A stretch of DNA of 64,000 nucleotides, from contig NZ_JARRCW010000001.1 of NCBI RefSeq assembly GCF_031501865.1, forward strand, positions 2,997,001-3,061,000. Reading direction: 5' to 3'. The notes under the pieces were generated by a model. The model did no database searches and was not told the DNA's origin. It saw only the letters and a program-made list of their open reading frames with translations. Below, piece by piece: positions 50,345 to 57,285 of the stretch (within the stretch, counting starts at the first letter, position 1; every line of letters begins with the position of its first letter). Origin of the DNA: Pseudovibrio sp. M1P-2-3. GTDB lineage: Bacteria; Pseudomonadota; Alphaproteobacteria; Rhizobiales; Stappiaceae. A program made the translations under genes and the position numbers.

Positions 50345-51241
50345 TCACCCCACCAACTTGCCGCCATTGTTCTTGCCGGAAGTTCGCTCCGGCCCAAACA
50401 AGGCAAAATCATTCCCTGGCATATGGGGGAAGCCTTGAAAATTCACCGCATTGTCAAACTTGCCGGAGCATGTTCCAAAGCTCTTGTCACAACCAGTAAA
50501 CACTTTCACCAGAACGCCTGCTTGCAAGGGCGTGCGGGAACTCCACAGATGAAAGCGGTGCAGGCCGTCACCGCCAGACGTATGGGCGGATACCTGTAGT
50601 TTATACCCCGCCTGCTCACCGGATATGATCTCAACTAGACCGCCGCTAAACCAGTCCTTGGAAAAGTCCTTCGCAAGGGACACAACAAGAGCTCCGGAAC
50701 TTTCCACTGCACTCAAAGTCCCTTCAGCGCAAAACCGCGGGTCTTCAAGGTTCACAGTGCACACTCCATCACCCAAGTCCGCACTACAGGTTTTAGAAAA
50801 AACCCGTCCTTTCTCCTCTCCAAACAAATGGGTTAAAGAGCGCAACTCGCAGGTGAACACTTCACCTTGCCGGCACACCTCGCCAATGCTGGCCCGCCGG
50901 ATCAAGACATGTTGCACGTCGGGTGCTTGCCAGTTCACCAAATACACCTCAACCTGTGCTCCGTCCCACAGCCCCGCCTGCAAGTCCGCCTCATGCAGGC
51001 TTTGGGATGAAAGTATGCCGCGCACATCCTGTGTCCCCACACTCAAAGCAGCATCGTGCTGTACCGCAGTTCCTTCCAGCCCGAAGGCGGGCGCATAGGT
51101 TTGCGATCCTATCACCAGCACACAGTCATGATCGGTAAAGCCCAGCGCTTGCCCATCACTTCGGGTAAACAGCCAGCAATGGGCAAGGGTCAGCACATCA
51201 CCGGCAAGGTGGCTTGCCAGTGCATCAGGTATCTGGTCCAT
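50345..51241 (-). CDS. Gene transfer agent g13: baseplate hub protein (DUF2163 / BR0599)
   Basis: 298 residues. The N-terminal DUF2163 part ('TLAHCWLFTRSDGQALGFTD', 'HDCVLVIGSQTYAPAFGLEG') and the C-terminal BR0599 part ('GCDKSFGTCSGKFDNAVNFQ', 'GFPHMPGND') are both present. Cysteines in 'KTCSADLGDGVC', 'DPRFC' and 'GCDKSFGTC' agree with the Cys cluster of the RcGTA hub (Rcc01696), which is a likely metal or Fe-S site. It links the tail tube tip with the megatron. Confidence 0.92.
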   Translation of the reverse strand: MDQIPDALASHLAGDVLTLAHCWLFTRSDGQALGFTDHDCVLVIGSQTYAPAFGLEGTAVQHDAALSVGTQDVRGILSSQSLHEADLQAGLWDGAQVEVYLVNWQAPDVQHVLIRRASIGEVCRQGEVFTCELRSLTHLFGEEKGRVFSKTCSADLGDGVCTVNLEDPRFCAEGTLSAVESSGALVVSLAKDFSKDWFSGGLVEIISGEQAGYKLQVSAHTSGGDGLHRFHLWSSRTPLQAGVLVKVFTGCDKSFGTCSGKFDNAVNFQGFPHMPGNDFALFGPERTSGKNNGGKLVG

Positions 51242-51288
51242 GAAAAAGCTCGCATCTATGAAAAATAAAAAACGAAAAGATCGCAGCT

Positions 51289-51924
51289 TTAGGCGCTGAT
51301 CTCCACGAGGGGAATGGAAGGCACCTGCCCCGCCGAAAAATGGGTGAGACTTACCTCCAGCAAGTCACTGTCAAAGCGCACGGGCGTGTCAAATTCAAAA
51401 CCGGCTGTAACCACAGAGCCCGCATCCGGTGCACCATTTAAAAATGTCAGCTTGCCCGTTGTCGCCTCAAGACTCACATCCACCCCCACGTGCAGCTCCT
51501 GCCCGTTCACAGCCACCTTAAGTGTCTCGCCAACAGGTTTTAAAACAGGGCGCTCATAGGCGTTCTCGCCCGCACCGTACCTTCTTAAAAGCTGAAAAGT
51601 GCCTTTGGTTCCGTCCCCTTCCCCCACAACCTCATCGACGGCGCTTATTGCCCCCCCGCTTTGGGAGGTTGAATAATCGAAAGGGTCTTTAAAACGAAAA
51701 CCATAAAGCCGCCCGCGTACCTGTTCAAAAAAGTTCAGTACACCGCGCAGGTCGTCCAGCGAGCGGATGCCCGTTCCCACATCATAGCGTCTGCGCGAAC
51801 CGGCCCAGTTGGTGGCCCGCACTTCGTGCCCGTTGGCAAGGTTCATAACACGGGTCAGCCGCTGCGGCCCGCCACTTGCACCAAAACTGATGTGGGCGGG
51901 AAATTGCTCTTCCAAAAAACTCAC
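51289..51924 (-). CDS. Gene transfer agent g12: distal tail protein (DUF2460 / TIGR02217)
   Basis: 211 residues, the usual length. Family landmarks are 'FPAHISFGASGGPQRLTRVM', 'SRRRYDVGTGIRSLDDLRGV' and 'GRLYGFRFKDPFDYSTSQSG', then the beta-sheet C-terminus ending 'FSAGQVPSIPLVEISA'. Corresponds to RcGTA g12 (Rcc01695), the distal tail protein at the junction of tube and baseplate. 47 bases separate it from g13. Confidence 0.93.
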   Translation of the reverse strand: MSFLEEQFPAHISFGASGGPQRLTRVMNLANGHEVRATNWAGSRRRYDVGTGIRSLDDLRGVLNFFEQVRGRLYGFRFKDPFDYSTSQSGGAISAVDEVVGEGDGTKGTFQLLRRYGAGENAYERPVLKPVGETLKVAVNGQELHVGVDVSLEATTGKLTFLNGAPDAGSVVTAGFEFDTPVRFDSDLLEVSLTHFSAGQVPSIPLVEISA

Positions 51925-52108
51925 AGGAAATTCTCCCGTTTGACCTGCCTCAAGGACAGAGGGGCCATTCCCCCTTAAAACTTATAGGCATCAAAGGGCG
52001 AGAGCCCCTTGAGTTTCCGGCGAGTTTTCGTCGCTCCTACACGAAGGCGCCGGTGCAGCAGATTGAAATCGCGTCATGGCATGGAAATCCCTCCTCTACA
52101 TGCCGACG
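51925..52108. other. 184-base noncoding gap inside the GTA operon (g11-g12)
   Basis: The longest gap of the otherwise compact GTA operon. It holds a short hairpin (AAAGGGC / GCCCCTT, around 51997-52014) and GC-rich inverted segments but no gene. It could host an internal promoter or a dispersed repeat. Confidence 0.4.
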
Positions 52109-52681
52109 TTATAGCCCGCGTTGTCCCCGTCCGACAGCGCGGGCAATTACACTTGAAACATGCGTTTGCGAACGCTTAAAACTCGCAGCATCCTGCGTTG
52201 CCACGTTCACCACAATACTGGGCGCATTCGCCTGCCCGCTTGCCGCAACTCCAAGCCGCCCGTCAGCTCCGCGTGTCAGCGGCATAATGGCCTCGGACCC
52301 CGCTTCTCCCATCACCCCCGTTTGTCCACCACTCATCGGAAAAAATGTGGGCGTGGATACCACTCCGCCAGCGGCAAAAGGCACCACATCCCCGCCATTA
52401 ATCACTCCGCCCTTGGCAAACGGCAAAAAGGACCCTGCAGCGGAGGAGGCAATTTGGCCAAAGCTCTCCTGCAAACCGGAAAACGCCTGTGTCAGTGCTC
52501 TTTGAGAAAGGCTCAGGGCAATATCGGCAAAAACACTCTTCAGGTCCCTGCCAGATGTGACAGCACTGGCAAGCCCTTGGGTGAGCGTTTTGGAAAAGGA
52601 TCGGGCAAGCGTGTTGATCTCCTTCATGGATCGCTCCAGCTCGTCTGCCTCTTCCAGCTTGTTATCGATCTCGTTCATCAT
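52109..52681 (-). CDS. Gene transfer agent g11: tape measure protein
   Basis: 190 residues, the short tape-measure type of GTAs (RcGTA Rcc01694). It begins with a helical 'DNKLEEADELERSMKEINTL' and contains the family-typical 'PFAKGGVINGGDVVPFAAGG' and 'MGEAGSEAIMPLTRGADGRL' segment, then 'GQANAPSIVVNVATQDAASF'. The short length matches the very short tail of GTA particles. Its ATG overlaps the end of g10.1 (ATGATGA). Confidence 0.92.
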   Translation of the reverse strand: MMNEIDNKLEEADELERSMKEINTLARSFSKTLTQGLASAVTSGRDLKSVFADIALSLSQRALTQAFSGLQESFGQIASSAAGSFLPFAKGGVINGGDVVPFAAGGVVSTPTFFPMSGGQTGVMGEAGSEAIMPLTRGADGRLGVAASGQANAPSIVVNVATQDAASFKRSQTHVSSVIARAVGRGQRGL

Positions 52682-52893
52682 GCGTCCTTATCTGGGTATT
52701 GCCTTAAAAGGCTGTGCAGGCTGCCCCGCGTCATGGGGCGTTCGTGTGCACCTACGCGGCGTTGCAGCACAAAACTCAGTTCCTTCGGGGTCGCCCCCCA
52801 AAAATCACGGGGTCGCCAACCCAGTTCCCCCAAAAACAGCAGGCCCAAGTCCTCCCAGGGAAACGGATCAGTTGCAGACGCCCCGCTGCCTAC
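52678..52893 (-). CDS. Gene transfer agent g10.1: tail assembly chaperone part (TIGR02216), probably expressed by -1 frameshift from g10
   Basis: The frame encodes 71 residues ('VGSGASATDPFPWEDLGLLF', 'LGELGWRPRDFWGATPKELS', ending 'RQYPDKDA') that match TIGR02216, the small protein encoded between g10 and g11 in GTAs. There is no ATG, GTG or TTG near the domain start. The only in-frame start is a GTG at 52995, deep inside g10 with unrelated intervening sequence. The frame is -1 relative to g10 and can be entered at the A AAC CCG heptamer just before the g10 stop, giving a 184-residue fusion. This mirrors lambda G and GT, and the frameshift is inferred. Confidence 0.75.
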   Translation of the reverse strand, partial: VGSGASATDPFPWEDLGLLFLGELGWRPRDFWGATPKELSFVLQRRVGAHERPMTRGSLHSLLRQYPDKDA

Positions 52894-52899
52894 GGGTTT
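52890..52899 (-). promoter_or_regulatory. Candidate -1 frameshift site AAACCCG followed by the g10 stop
   Basis: In the g10 frame the codons are GAA AAC CCG TAG. A AAC CCG satisfies X XXY YYZ, with the stop codon immediately after it, which favours slippage. Re-pairing as AAA CCC leads into GTA GGC AGC, the g10.1 frame. Confidence 0.6.
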
Positions 52900-53231
52900 T
52901 CCAAGGACGCCTCGTTCTTTGCCGCAGTACCAAAAGCTGCTGCCAAAACATCGCGCGCAATGGAGAGATACCCCGCTACCCCGTTCGGGCAGCACATGGC
53001 AGCTACCTGCTCGTTGCCCACATCATGCCCCGCCCCGCGTAGAGCCGCACCCAAGATTACGGTGAGGTCCGAGGAGGAAAGTCTCCCTTCAGCAAATTTG
53101 GCAACAAGGCCATTCAGGTCACTACAGGCAAAAGCTGCTTCCAACTCCGCCAGCGCCCCAAGGGTCAGCACAAAAGTCCAGTGCCGCCCGCCCAGCTCGC
53201 CCTCCACCTCACCACGATACCGGTTCACCAT
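52890..53231 (-). CDS. Gene transfer agent g10: tail assembly chaperone (GTA TAC family)
   Basis: 113 residues. The pattern 'MVNRYRGEVEGELGGRHWTF', 'VLTLGALAELEAAFACSDLN', 'AKFAEGRLSSSDLTVILGAA' fits the GTA tail assembly chaperone family (Rcc01693, GTA_TAC). The C-terminus 'AAAFGTAAKNEASLENP' ends at the proposed slippery site. The N-terminal chaperone part and the frameshifted C-terminal part would together coat the tape measure during tail assembly. It follows g9 by 4 bases. Confidence 0.88.
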   Translation of the reverse strand: MVNRYRGEVEGELGGRHWTFVLTLGALAELEAAFACSDLNGLVAKFAEGRLSSSDLTVILGAALRGAGHDVGNEQVAAMCCPNGVAGYLSIARDVLAAAFGTAAKNEASLENP

Positions 53232-53235
53232 GCGC

Positions 53236-53652
53236 TTAATCCTCCGCCGTAAAACTCAAGACACCTGAAGATTCAAGTGCCAGTTCATAGGTCATTTCGC
53301 CATTAAACTGTCCCAGATACTCCAAGGAGGTGATTTGGAACGGGCCTTCAATCACCCCGAAATCTGGCAGGACAATCTGCCAAGAGCAGTGCAGCCCCTC
53401 AAAAAAAACCGTACTTACCTCCAAATCAGATGCCGCATCCTTAAACACGCCAGAACCCGAAACACTGGCCGAGCGAGTCCCGCTTTGGGCCAGCAGCTCC
53501 CGCCATCTGCCCATGCTTTCGCTGTGTGTCACATCCGCCGAGCGGGCATTGAAGGCCAGCCGCCTGCTGCGCAGCCCGCCAACAGAGGTGAACGTGCCGC
53601 TGCCCGTTTTATCCAGCTTCAACAACAGGTCTTTTCCCGCCTGTGCTGTCAT
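53236..53652 (-). CDS. Gene transfer agent g9: major tail tube protein
   Basis: 138 residues, TIGR02126-type major tail protein. Features: 'AQAGKDLLLKLDKTGSGTFT', 'VGGLRSRRLAFNARSADVTH', 'GSGVFKDAASDLEVSTVFFE' and the closing 'YELALESSGVLSFTAED'. Forms the hexameric rings of the tail tube (RcGTA Rcc01691). The ATG lies 14 bases downstream of the g8 stop. Intact. Confidence 0.94.
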   Translation of the reverse strand: MTAQAGKDLLLKLDKTGSGTFTSVGGLRSRRLAFNARSADVTHSESMGRWRELLAQSGTRSASVSGSGVFKDAASDLEVSTVFFEGLHCSWQIVLPDFGVIEGPFQITSLEYLGQFNGEMTYELALESSGVLSFTAED

Positions 53653-53666
53653 GATTGCTCTCCCGA

Positions 53667-54083
53667 TTACTCTTCAAAGGATGGTTCGAAATAGCCTTTG
53701 AACCTGATAAGGCCCCGCCATGTTTTGCGGTCCCGCATCAAATCGCTGGACTGGCTTTCCACCAGCACGAACCCGCTGGAGCCATCAGCGGCAAACACTC
53801 GGCCCTCAGTTAAAACTGCGATGATCCATCTGGCGATTTCCTGTAGCTCCTCACGGCTGGGCTTTTGAGAATAAACCCCGATGCTGAACGCTATTTGCAC
53901 CCCTTCCATGGAGTTTCCCGTTAGATGACGCTCTTCAACCAAGGCCAGCGAGGCATAGGGCAGTGCCACGTGACGCGGAGCGCCATCATAAATGCGGGGA
54001 GGATCTCCTAGGGATGCGGGAGTTGCCCCGCCGCTGTTCAGTTTTGCAAATAAACTTGCCCGAAAAGCTGTCACGCTCATCAT
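53667..54083 (-). CDS. Gene transfer agent g8: tail terminator-like protein (DUF3168)
   Basis: 138 residues from ATG 54083, which overlaps the g7 stop (ATGATG) and has GGGAGGAG upstream; the frame extends 33 codons further inside g7 but those residues are low-complexity and unsupported. The DUF3168 plan is visible: 'ASLFAKLNSGGATPASLGDP', 'HVALPYASLALVEERHLTGN', 'QIAFSIGVYSQKPSREELQE' and the final 'TWRGLIRFKGYFEP'. It caps the tail tube at the head side (RcGTA Rcc01690). Confidence 0.92.
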   Translation of the reverse strand: MMSVTAFRASLFAKLNSGGATPASLGDPPRIYDGAPRHVALPYASLALVEERHLTGNSMEGVQIAFSIGVYSQKPSREELQEIARWIIAVLTEGRVFAADGSSGFVLVESQSSDLMRDRKTWRGLIRFKGYFEPSFEE

Positions 54084-54400
54084 GTCTCCTCCCGACATAA
54101 AAGGTGGACATAGCGGGCACGGCCCACCCCCTCGGACACCGCCAGCACCCGAGCATTTATGCCCGCCCCCTCCACTTTCCAACCGGCTGAAACATCCTCG
54201 CGCCAGCGAATGATAAAAGTGGCTGTAGCCTCCACAGAGAGGCGCTCTGCCTCATTCCCTTGCCTTGCAGCAAAAACATCGCGCCCTGCCCAGACAAGTG
54301 CAACCTCTTCGAAGCTCTCGGAGCGGCTGCCATCATCGCCGTCCAGATAGGTGGGGCGCAGCAGGGCCAGCGGCACATCCAGCCGCACTGTGCCCCTCAT
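54080..54400 (-). CDS. Gene transfer agent g7: head-tail stopper/adaptor protein
   Basis: 106 residues of the phage head-tail adaptor (head-closure) family: 'LALLRPTYLDGDDGSRSESF', 'EEVALVWAGRDVFAARQGNE', 'VEATATFIIRWREDVSAGWK' and the end 'RARYVHLLCREET'. Beta-rich, as expected. It overlaps g6 by 4 bases (ATGA) and g8 by 4 bases, so translation of the three is coupled. Corresponds to RcGTA Rcc01689. Confidence 0.92.
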   Translation of the reverse strand: MRGTVRLDVPLALLRPTYLDGDDGSRSESFEEVALVWAGRDVFAARQGNEAERLSVEATATFIIRWREDVSAGWKVEGAGINARVLAVSEGVGRARYVHLLCREET

Positions 54401-54969
54401 AATTTAAGGAGTTTGAAAGGGGAGAGCCCCGCCTCGAACCCGTGGGGTATGAGGCCGGTGACAAGCCCTTCTTCCACCATGGAGCGGCGCTCATACCAAA
54501 AGCCCACAAGGTGTAGGATGGCCAATTGCAAGCTGGCGGGAACATAAGATTGGTCCGGCCCGTAGCCTGCCTTAAAGTCGACCTCCACCCCCATCATGGT
54601 TCTTATAGAAACGGGAAGCGTGCCCGTAAGGCGCAGCCGAGGCGGGTTGCCATGAAGGTCCTGTAGCATGTGCTGCGCCGTAATTTCATGCTGAGTTCCC
54701 TCATGCCCGTAGATATAAACGCCTGTAACTGCGCTGAGAGGTGCTTTAGGAATGCGCAAAATCCGTGTTTGGGGGAGTTTATCAAGGGTATACCTCCAGT
54801 TTTGGTCAATAAGGGCCCGCCCAGTGCGTTGCTCCACCTCTTCTCGGGCAGCCACAATCAGGCGCTCAAGCAGCGCATCCTCATGGCTATGGGAAATACG
54901 CAGATGCGCACGCGCGTCAGCAGCCGTCACCGGCTCATTTGCCGGCGCCGTTATCATGCTCAAACTCAT
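54397..54969 (-). CDS. Gene transfer agent g6: head-tail connector (gp6-like)
   Basis: 190 residues. The N-terminal half is a gp6-like connector ('EPVTAADARAHLRISHSHED', 'LLERLIVAAREEVEQRTGRA', 'LIDQNWRYTLDKLPQTRILR') followed by a beta-rich insert and helical C-terminus ('QLAILHLVGFWYERRSMVEE'). GGAGGG lies 4-5 bases before the ATG. In RcGTA (Rcc01688) it forms the ring beneath the portal. Confidence 0.93.
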   Translation of the reverse strand: MSLSMITAPANEPVTAADARAHLRISHSHEDALLERLIVAAREEVEQRTGRALIDQNWRYTLDKLPQTRILRIPKAPLSAVTGVYIYGHEGTQHEITAQHMLQDLHGNPPRLRLTGTLPVSIRTMMGVEVDFKAGYGPDQSYVPASLQLAILHLVGFWYERRSMVEEGLVTGLIPHGFEAGLSPFKLLKL

Positions 54970-55013
54970 GACTGCCCTCCTTTGGGGAGTAAAACTATCT
55001 ATAGAGATTTATG

Positions 55014-55050
55014 GATGACTTTCCGGAGTCCGGACTTGATCCGAGGACCG
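55014..55050. repeat. Dispersed palindromic repeat between g5 and g6
   Basis: The 92-base g5-g6 gap contains TCCGGAGTCCGGACTTGATC and continues CGAGGACC. This resembles the widespread alphaproteobacterial repeat whose translation reads 'SPDLIRGP'. It is one of the few non-coding insertions in the GTA operon. Copy number elsewhere in the genome cannot be seen. Confidence 0.4.
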
Positions 55051-55061
55051 TTTTCGCGGCC

Positions 55062-56360
55062 CTAGGCCGCAGTTTGCAGCAGTTTCACGGCATCAAAATC
55101 CTGAATACCGCCGCCCACGCGCTTGGTGGTATAAAACAGGACATTGGGCTTGGCGGTGTACGGATCACGCAGAACCCGCACACCCATGCGGTCCACAACC
55201 AGATAGCCCTTCTTGAAATCCCCGAAGGCGAGTGGATAGGCATCCGCCGCCATATCTGGCATTTCCTCCAGCTCGGTAATCGGGAACCCCAGCAAAGAGG
55301 CATCAAGGCCAGTGGCCGCAGGTGGTTGCCACAGGTAGTTTCCTTGAGCGTCCTTCAGCTTGCGCAGGTTTGCCTGTGTGTTGCGGTTTAAAACAAAACG
55401 CCCGTTCTGCCGGTATTTGGACTTCACCGAATAGATCAGGTCAATCAGCGCGTCAGCGGGATCACTAGCTGCAAAGTCGCCGCTCACACCCGTTTTCACC
55501 CGCCCTACATTACCCCAGGACCAACTGCTCTGATCAACGACAGAATAAGACAACAGCCCCTTGGGCTGGCTGGCCCCATCACCTAAAACAAACGCCGCGC
55601 TCTCCTGCTCGGCAAAGGCGCCCTCCACTTCCAGCGCGATCCACTCATCCACGTTGATAGCCGCGTCATCCAGCAGGGTCTGCGAGGCGGCGGGCATGGC
55701 GTAAAGCTCCATGGTCTGGAAAGAAAGGTCCGCCAAAACAGAGGATGCCGTCTCCGGTCTTACATCGCTCTCCCCCACCCAGCCCGCAGTCGGCCCGCTT
55801 TGGGAGACAAGCTTGCGGAACGAGTTGCCCGAGACTTGCAGATTGCCTGCAATGCCCCGCATGGGAGAGGCGGCAACAAGCCGGTCGAGGATTTGTGTCT
55901 CCACCTCCTCGGGCACCATGTAGCCCCCGTCACCTGCAACACCCACCGACATGGCTTTTCGCTCCAAAGTTAGCAGGCGGCTTTCATCCCCTTTGCGCAT
56001 ATAGCTTTCAAAAGCGCTCTTGTGCTCGGTATTCTCCAGTGCCTTGGCAGGCTCGAAACTATGTCCCAAATCGGGCCGCTGCTGCTTGAGTGCAAGCGCA
56101 TCCAGCTTGCGCATCTTCTCATCGAGAACCTGATCCATACGGGCCAGTTTCTCATCCAGCAGCACATCGCTGCAGCTCTTGCGCTCAAGCTCATTCAGAC
56201 GCTCGTCGTTGACCTGCCGATAGTCCTCAAAGGCATCCAGAATCTGCGAAAGCGGGTCTCCCTCACGGCGGGGTGCAGCTGGTACAGTAGACGGCGCACC
56301 CTCCCCTTTTCTTGCAAGGTCTTTGGTCTCGAACGGGGAAATATCGGGTTCAAATTTCAT
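55062..56360 (-). CDS. Gene transfer agent g5: major capsid protein (HK97 fold)
   Basis: 432 residues. An N-terminal scaffold-like delta region of about 110 residues with a coiled coil ('RLNELERKSCSDVLLDEKLA', 'LDEKMRKLDALALKQQRPDL') is removed by the g4 protease. The HK97 domain follows: 'GGYMVPEEVETQILDRLVAA', 'SPMRGIAGNLQVSGNSFRKL', 'SGPTAGWVGESDVRPETASS', then 'FVLGDGASQPKGLLSY' and the closing 'GGGIQDFDAVKLLQTAA'. Builds the icosahedral head (RcGTA Rcc01687). Intact. Confidence 0.96.
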   Translation of the reverse strand: MKFEPDISPFETKDLARKGEGAPSTVPAAPRREGDPLSQILDAFEDYRQVNDERLNELERKSCSDVLLDEKLARMDQVLDEKMRKLDALALKQQRPDLGHSFEPAKALENTEHKSAFESYMRKGDESRLLTLERKAMSVGVAGDGGYMVPEEVETQILDRLVAASPMRGIAGNLQVSGNSFRKLVSQSGPTAGWVGESDVRPETASSVLADLSFQTMELYAMPAASQTLLDDAAINVDEWIALEVEGAFAEQESAAFVLGDGASQPKGLLSYSVVDQSSWSWGNVGRVKTGVSGDFAASDPADALIDLIYSVKSKYRQNGRFVLNRNTQANLRKLKDAQGNYLWQPPAATGLDASLLGFPITELEEMPDMAADAYPLAFGDFKKGYLVVDRMGVRVLRDPYTAKPNVLFYTTKRVGGGIQDFDAVKLLQTAA

Positions 56361-56407
56361 AGGAATATATTCCTTTCATCTATTAAAAAAGAGCTGTAAG
56401 ACACAGC

Positions 56408-56839
56408 CTAGTCGCGCACCTGAAGGCGAGCTGAGGAGAGCAACGGAAACGTCACCAGAGATATTTCCCAAAGATCCACACTCAAAATCTGCCGCAGGCC
56501 CGAACGTCTGTCCCGTGTTGCCTTTCGGGCTTTAAAGCCGATGGAAAGACCATCCACCAATCCGGAGCGGATCATCTGCGCCGCTTCTCTGCCTTGAAAC
56601 AAGGCGGGGTTCAGCACCCCTTTTACAAACAGCCCGCGCTGATCTTCGTAAAGCTGGAGCCATCTTCCAACGGGCTTTTCAGGATCATGCTGCCATAGCA
56701 TTTTCACGTCCCTTAACTGCCGGTTTAAAAGGGTGCGAAAAAAGGCTCCCCGGCGCACCACATCACCGCCGTTGTCCACCTGCCCGAACCGGCTGGCATA
56801 CCCCTCTATGACCAGTGATTCAAACTCCGTTTCATTCAT
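56408..56839 (-). CDS. Gene transfer agent g4: prohead protease (HK97 type, U35)
   Basis: 143 residues from ATG 56839 with GGAGGGGC upstream; the longer frame to 56926 overlaps another small gene. The caudovirus prohead protease pattern is present: 'VIEGYASRFGQVDNGGDVVR', 'GAFFRTLLNRQLRDVKMLWQ', 'HDPEKPVGRWLQLYEDQRGL' (catalytic His), 'GLVDGLSIGFKARKATRDRR' (Ser) and 'SVDLWEISLVTFPLLSSARL'. Processes the capsid N-terminus during head maturation (RcGTA Rcc01686). Confidence 0.94.
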   Translation of the reverse strand: MNETEFESLVIEGYASRFGQVDNGGDVVRRGAFFRTLLNRQLRDVKMLWQHDPEKPVGRWLQLYEDQRGLFVKGVLNPALFQGREAAQMIRSGLVDGLSIGFKARKATRDRRSGLRQILSVDLWEISLVTFPLLSSARLQVRD

Positions 56840-57036
56840 GTAGCCCCTCCTTGGCTGGGGGAGTTTCCCTCTTGCTTCAAACGCGCAAGACGGCGGCGCT
56901 CCACTTGGAGCTGAAGACCGCGGCACAAGCGCTCCACAACTGCTTCAAAGCTGTCCCCCTGCTTCTTGCGCGCTGCGTGTTCAAAGTGTTTTGAAGATCG
57001 TTTCCGGCGGTGTCTTGATTGTTTTCTTAAACTCAA
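56836..57036 (-). CDS. Small basic hypothetical protein between g3.5 and g4
   Basis: 66 residues, strongly basic N-terminus ('SLRKQSRHRRKRSSKHFEHA') and a helical middle ('SFEAVVERLCRGLQLQVERR'). The stop overlaps the g4 start as ATGA, which suggests translational coupling and a real gene. I do not recognise it from RcGTA itself. It may be a lineage-specific GTA component or a small DNA-binding factor. Confidence 0.5.
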   Translation of the reverse strand: MSLRKQSRHRRKRSSKHFEHAARKKQGDSFEAVVERLCRGLQLQVERRRLARLKQEGNSPSQGGAT

Positions 57037-57090
57037 TCAAACCTCCTTACTTGAATATATCGAAATTATTGCAAGTGAAATAATAGGTTG

Positions 57091-57285
57091 CTATTTCCAC
57101 TCATCATCCCTTAAGGTTGCATTAAGACGGCGTATCTCATTAATAAAATCATCAAAGCGCCGCGCCGATCCCAGCAGCGCTTTCAGCGCCCAAAGCAGCA
57201 TACTGGTGCTGCTCAACGACCATAAAAACAAGGTGATGTGCGCAAGGTCCCCGCGCTCGGAAACGAGCCCCACAAACTCACTCAT
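57091..57285 (-). CDS. Gene transfer agent g3.5-position small membrane protein
   Basis: 64 residues from ATG 57285, which overlaps the portal stop (ATGAGTGA); the frame extends 18 codons further inside the portal gene. One hydrophobic helix ('ITLFLWSLSSTSMLLWALKA') is followed by a charged helix ending 'INEIRRLNATLRDDEWK'. RcGTA has a small orf g3.5 in this position between portal and protease, and the size fits. No function is established. Confidence 0.68.
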   Translation of the reverse strand: MSEFVGLVSERGDLAHITLFLWSLSSTSMLLWALKALLGSARRFDDFINEIRRLNATLRDDEWK

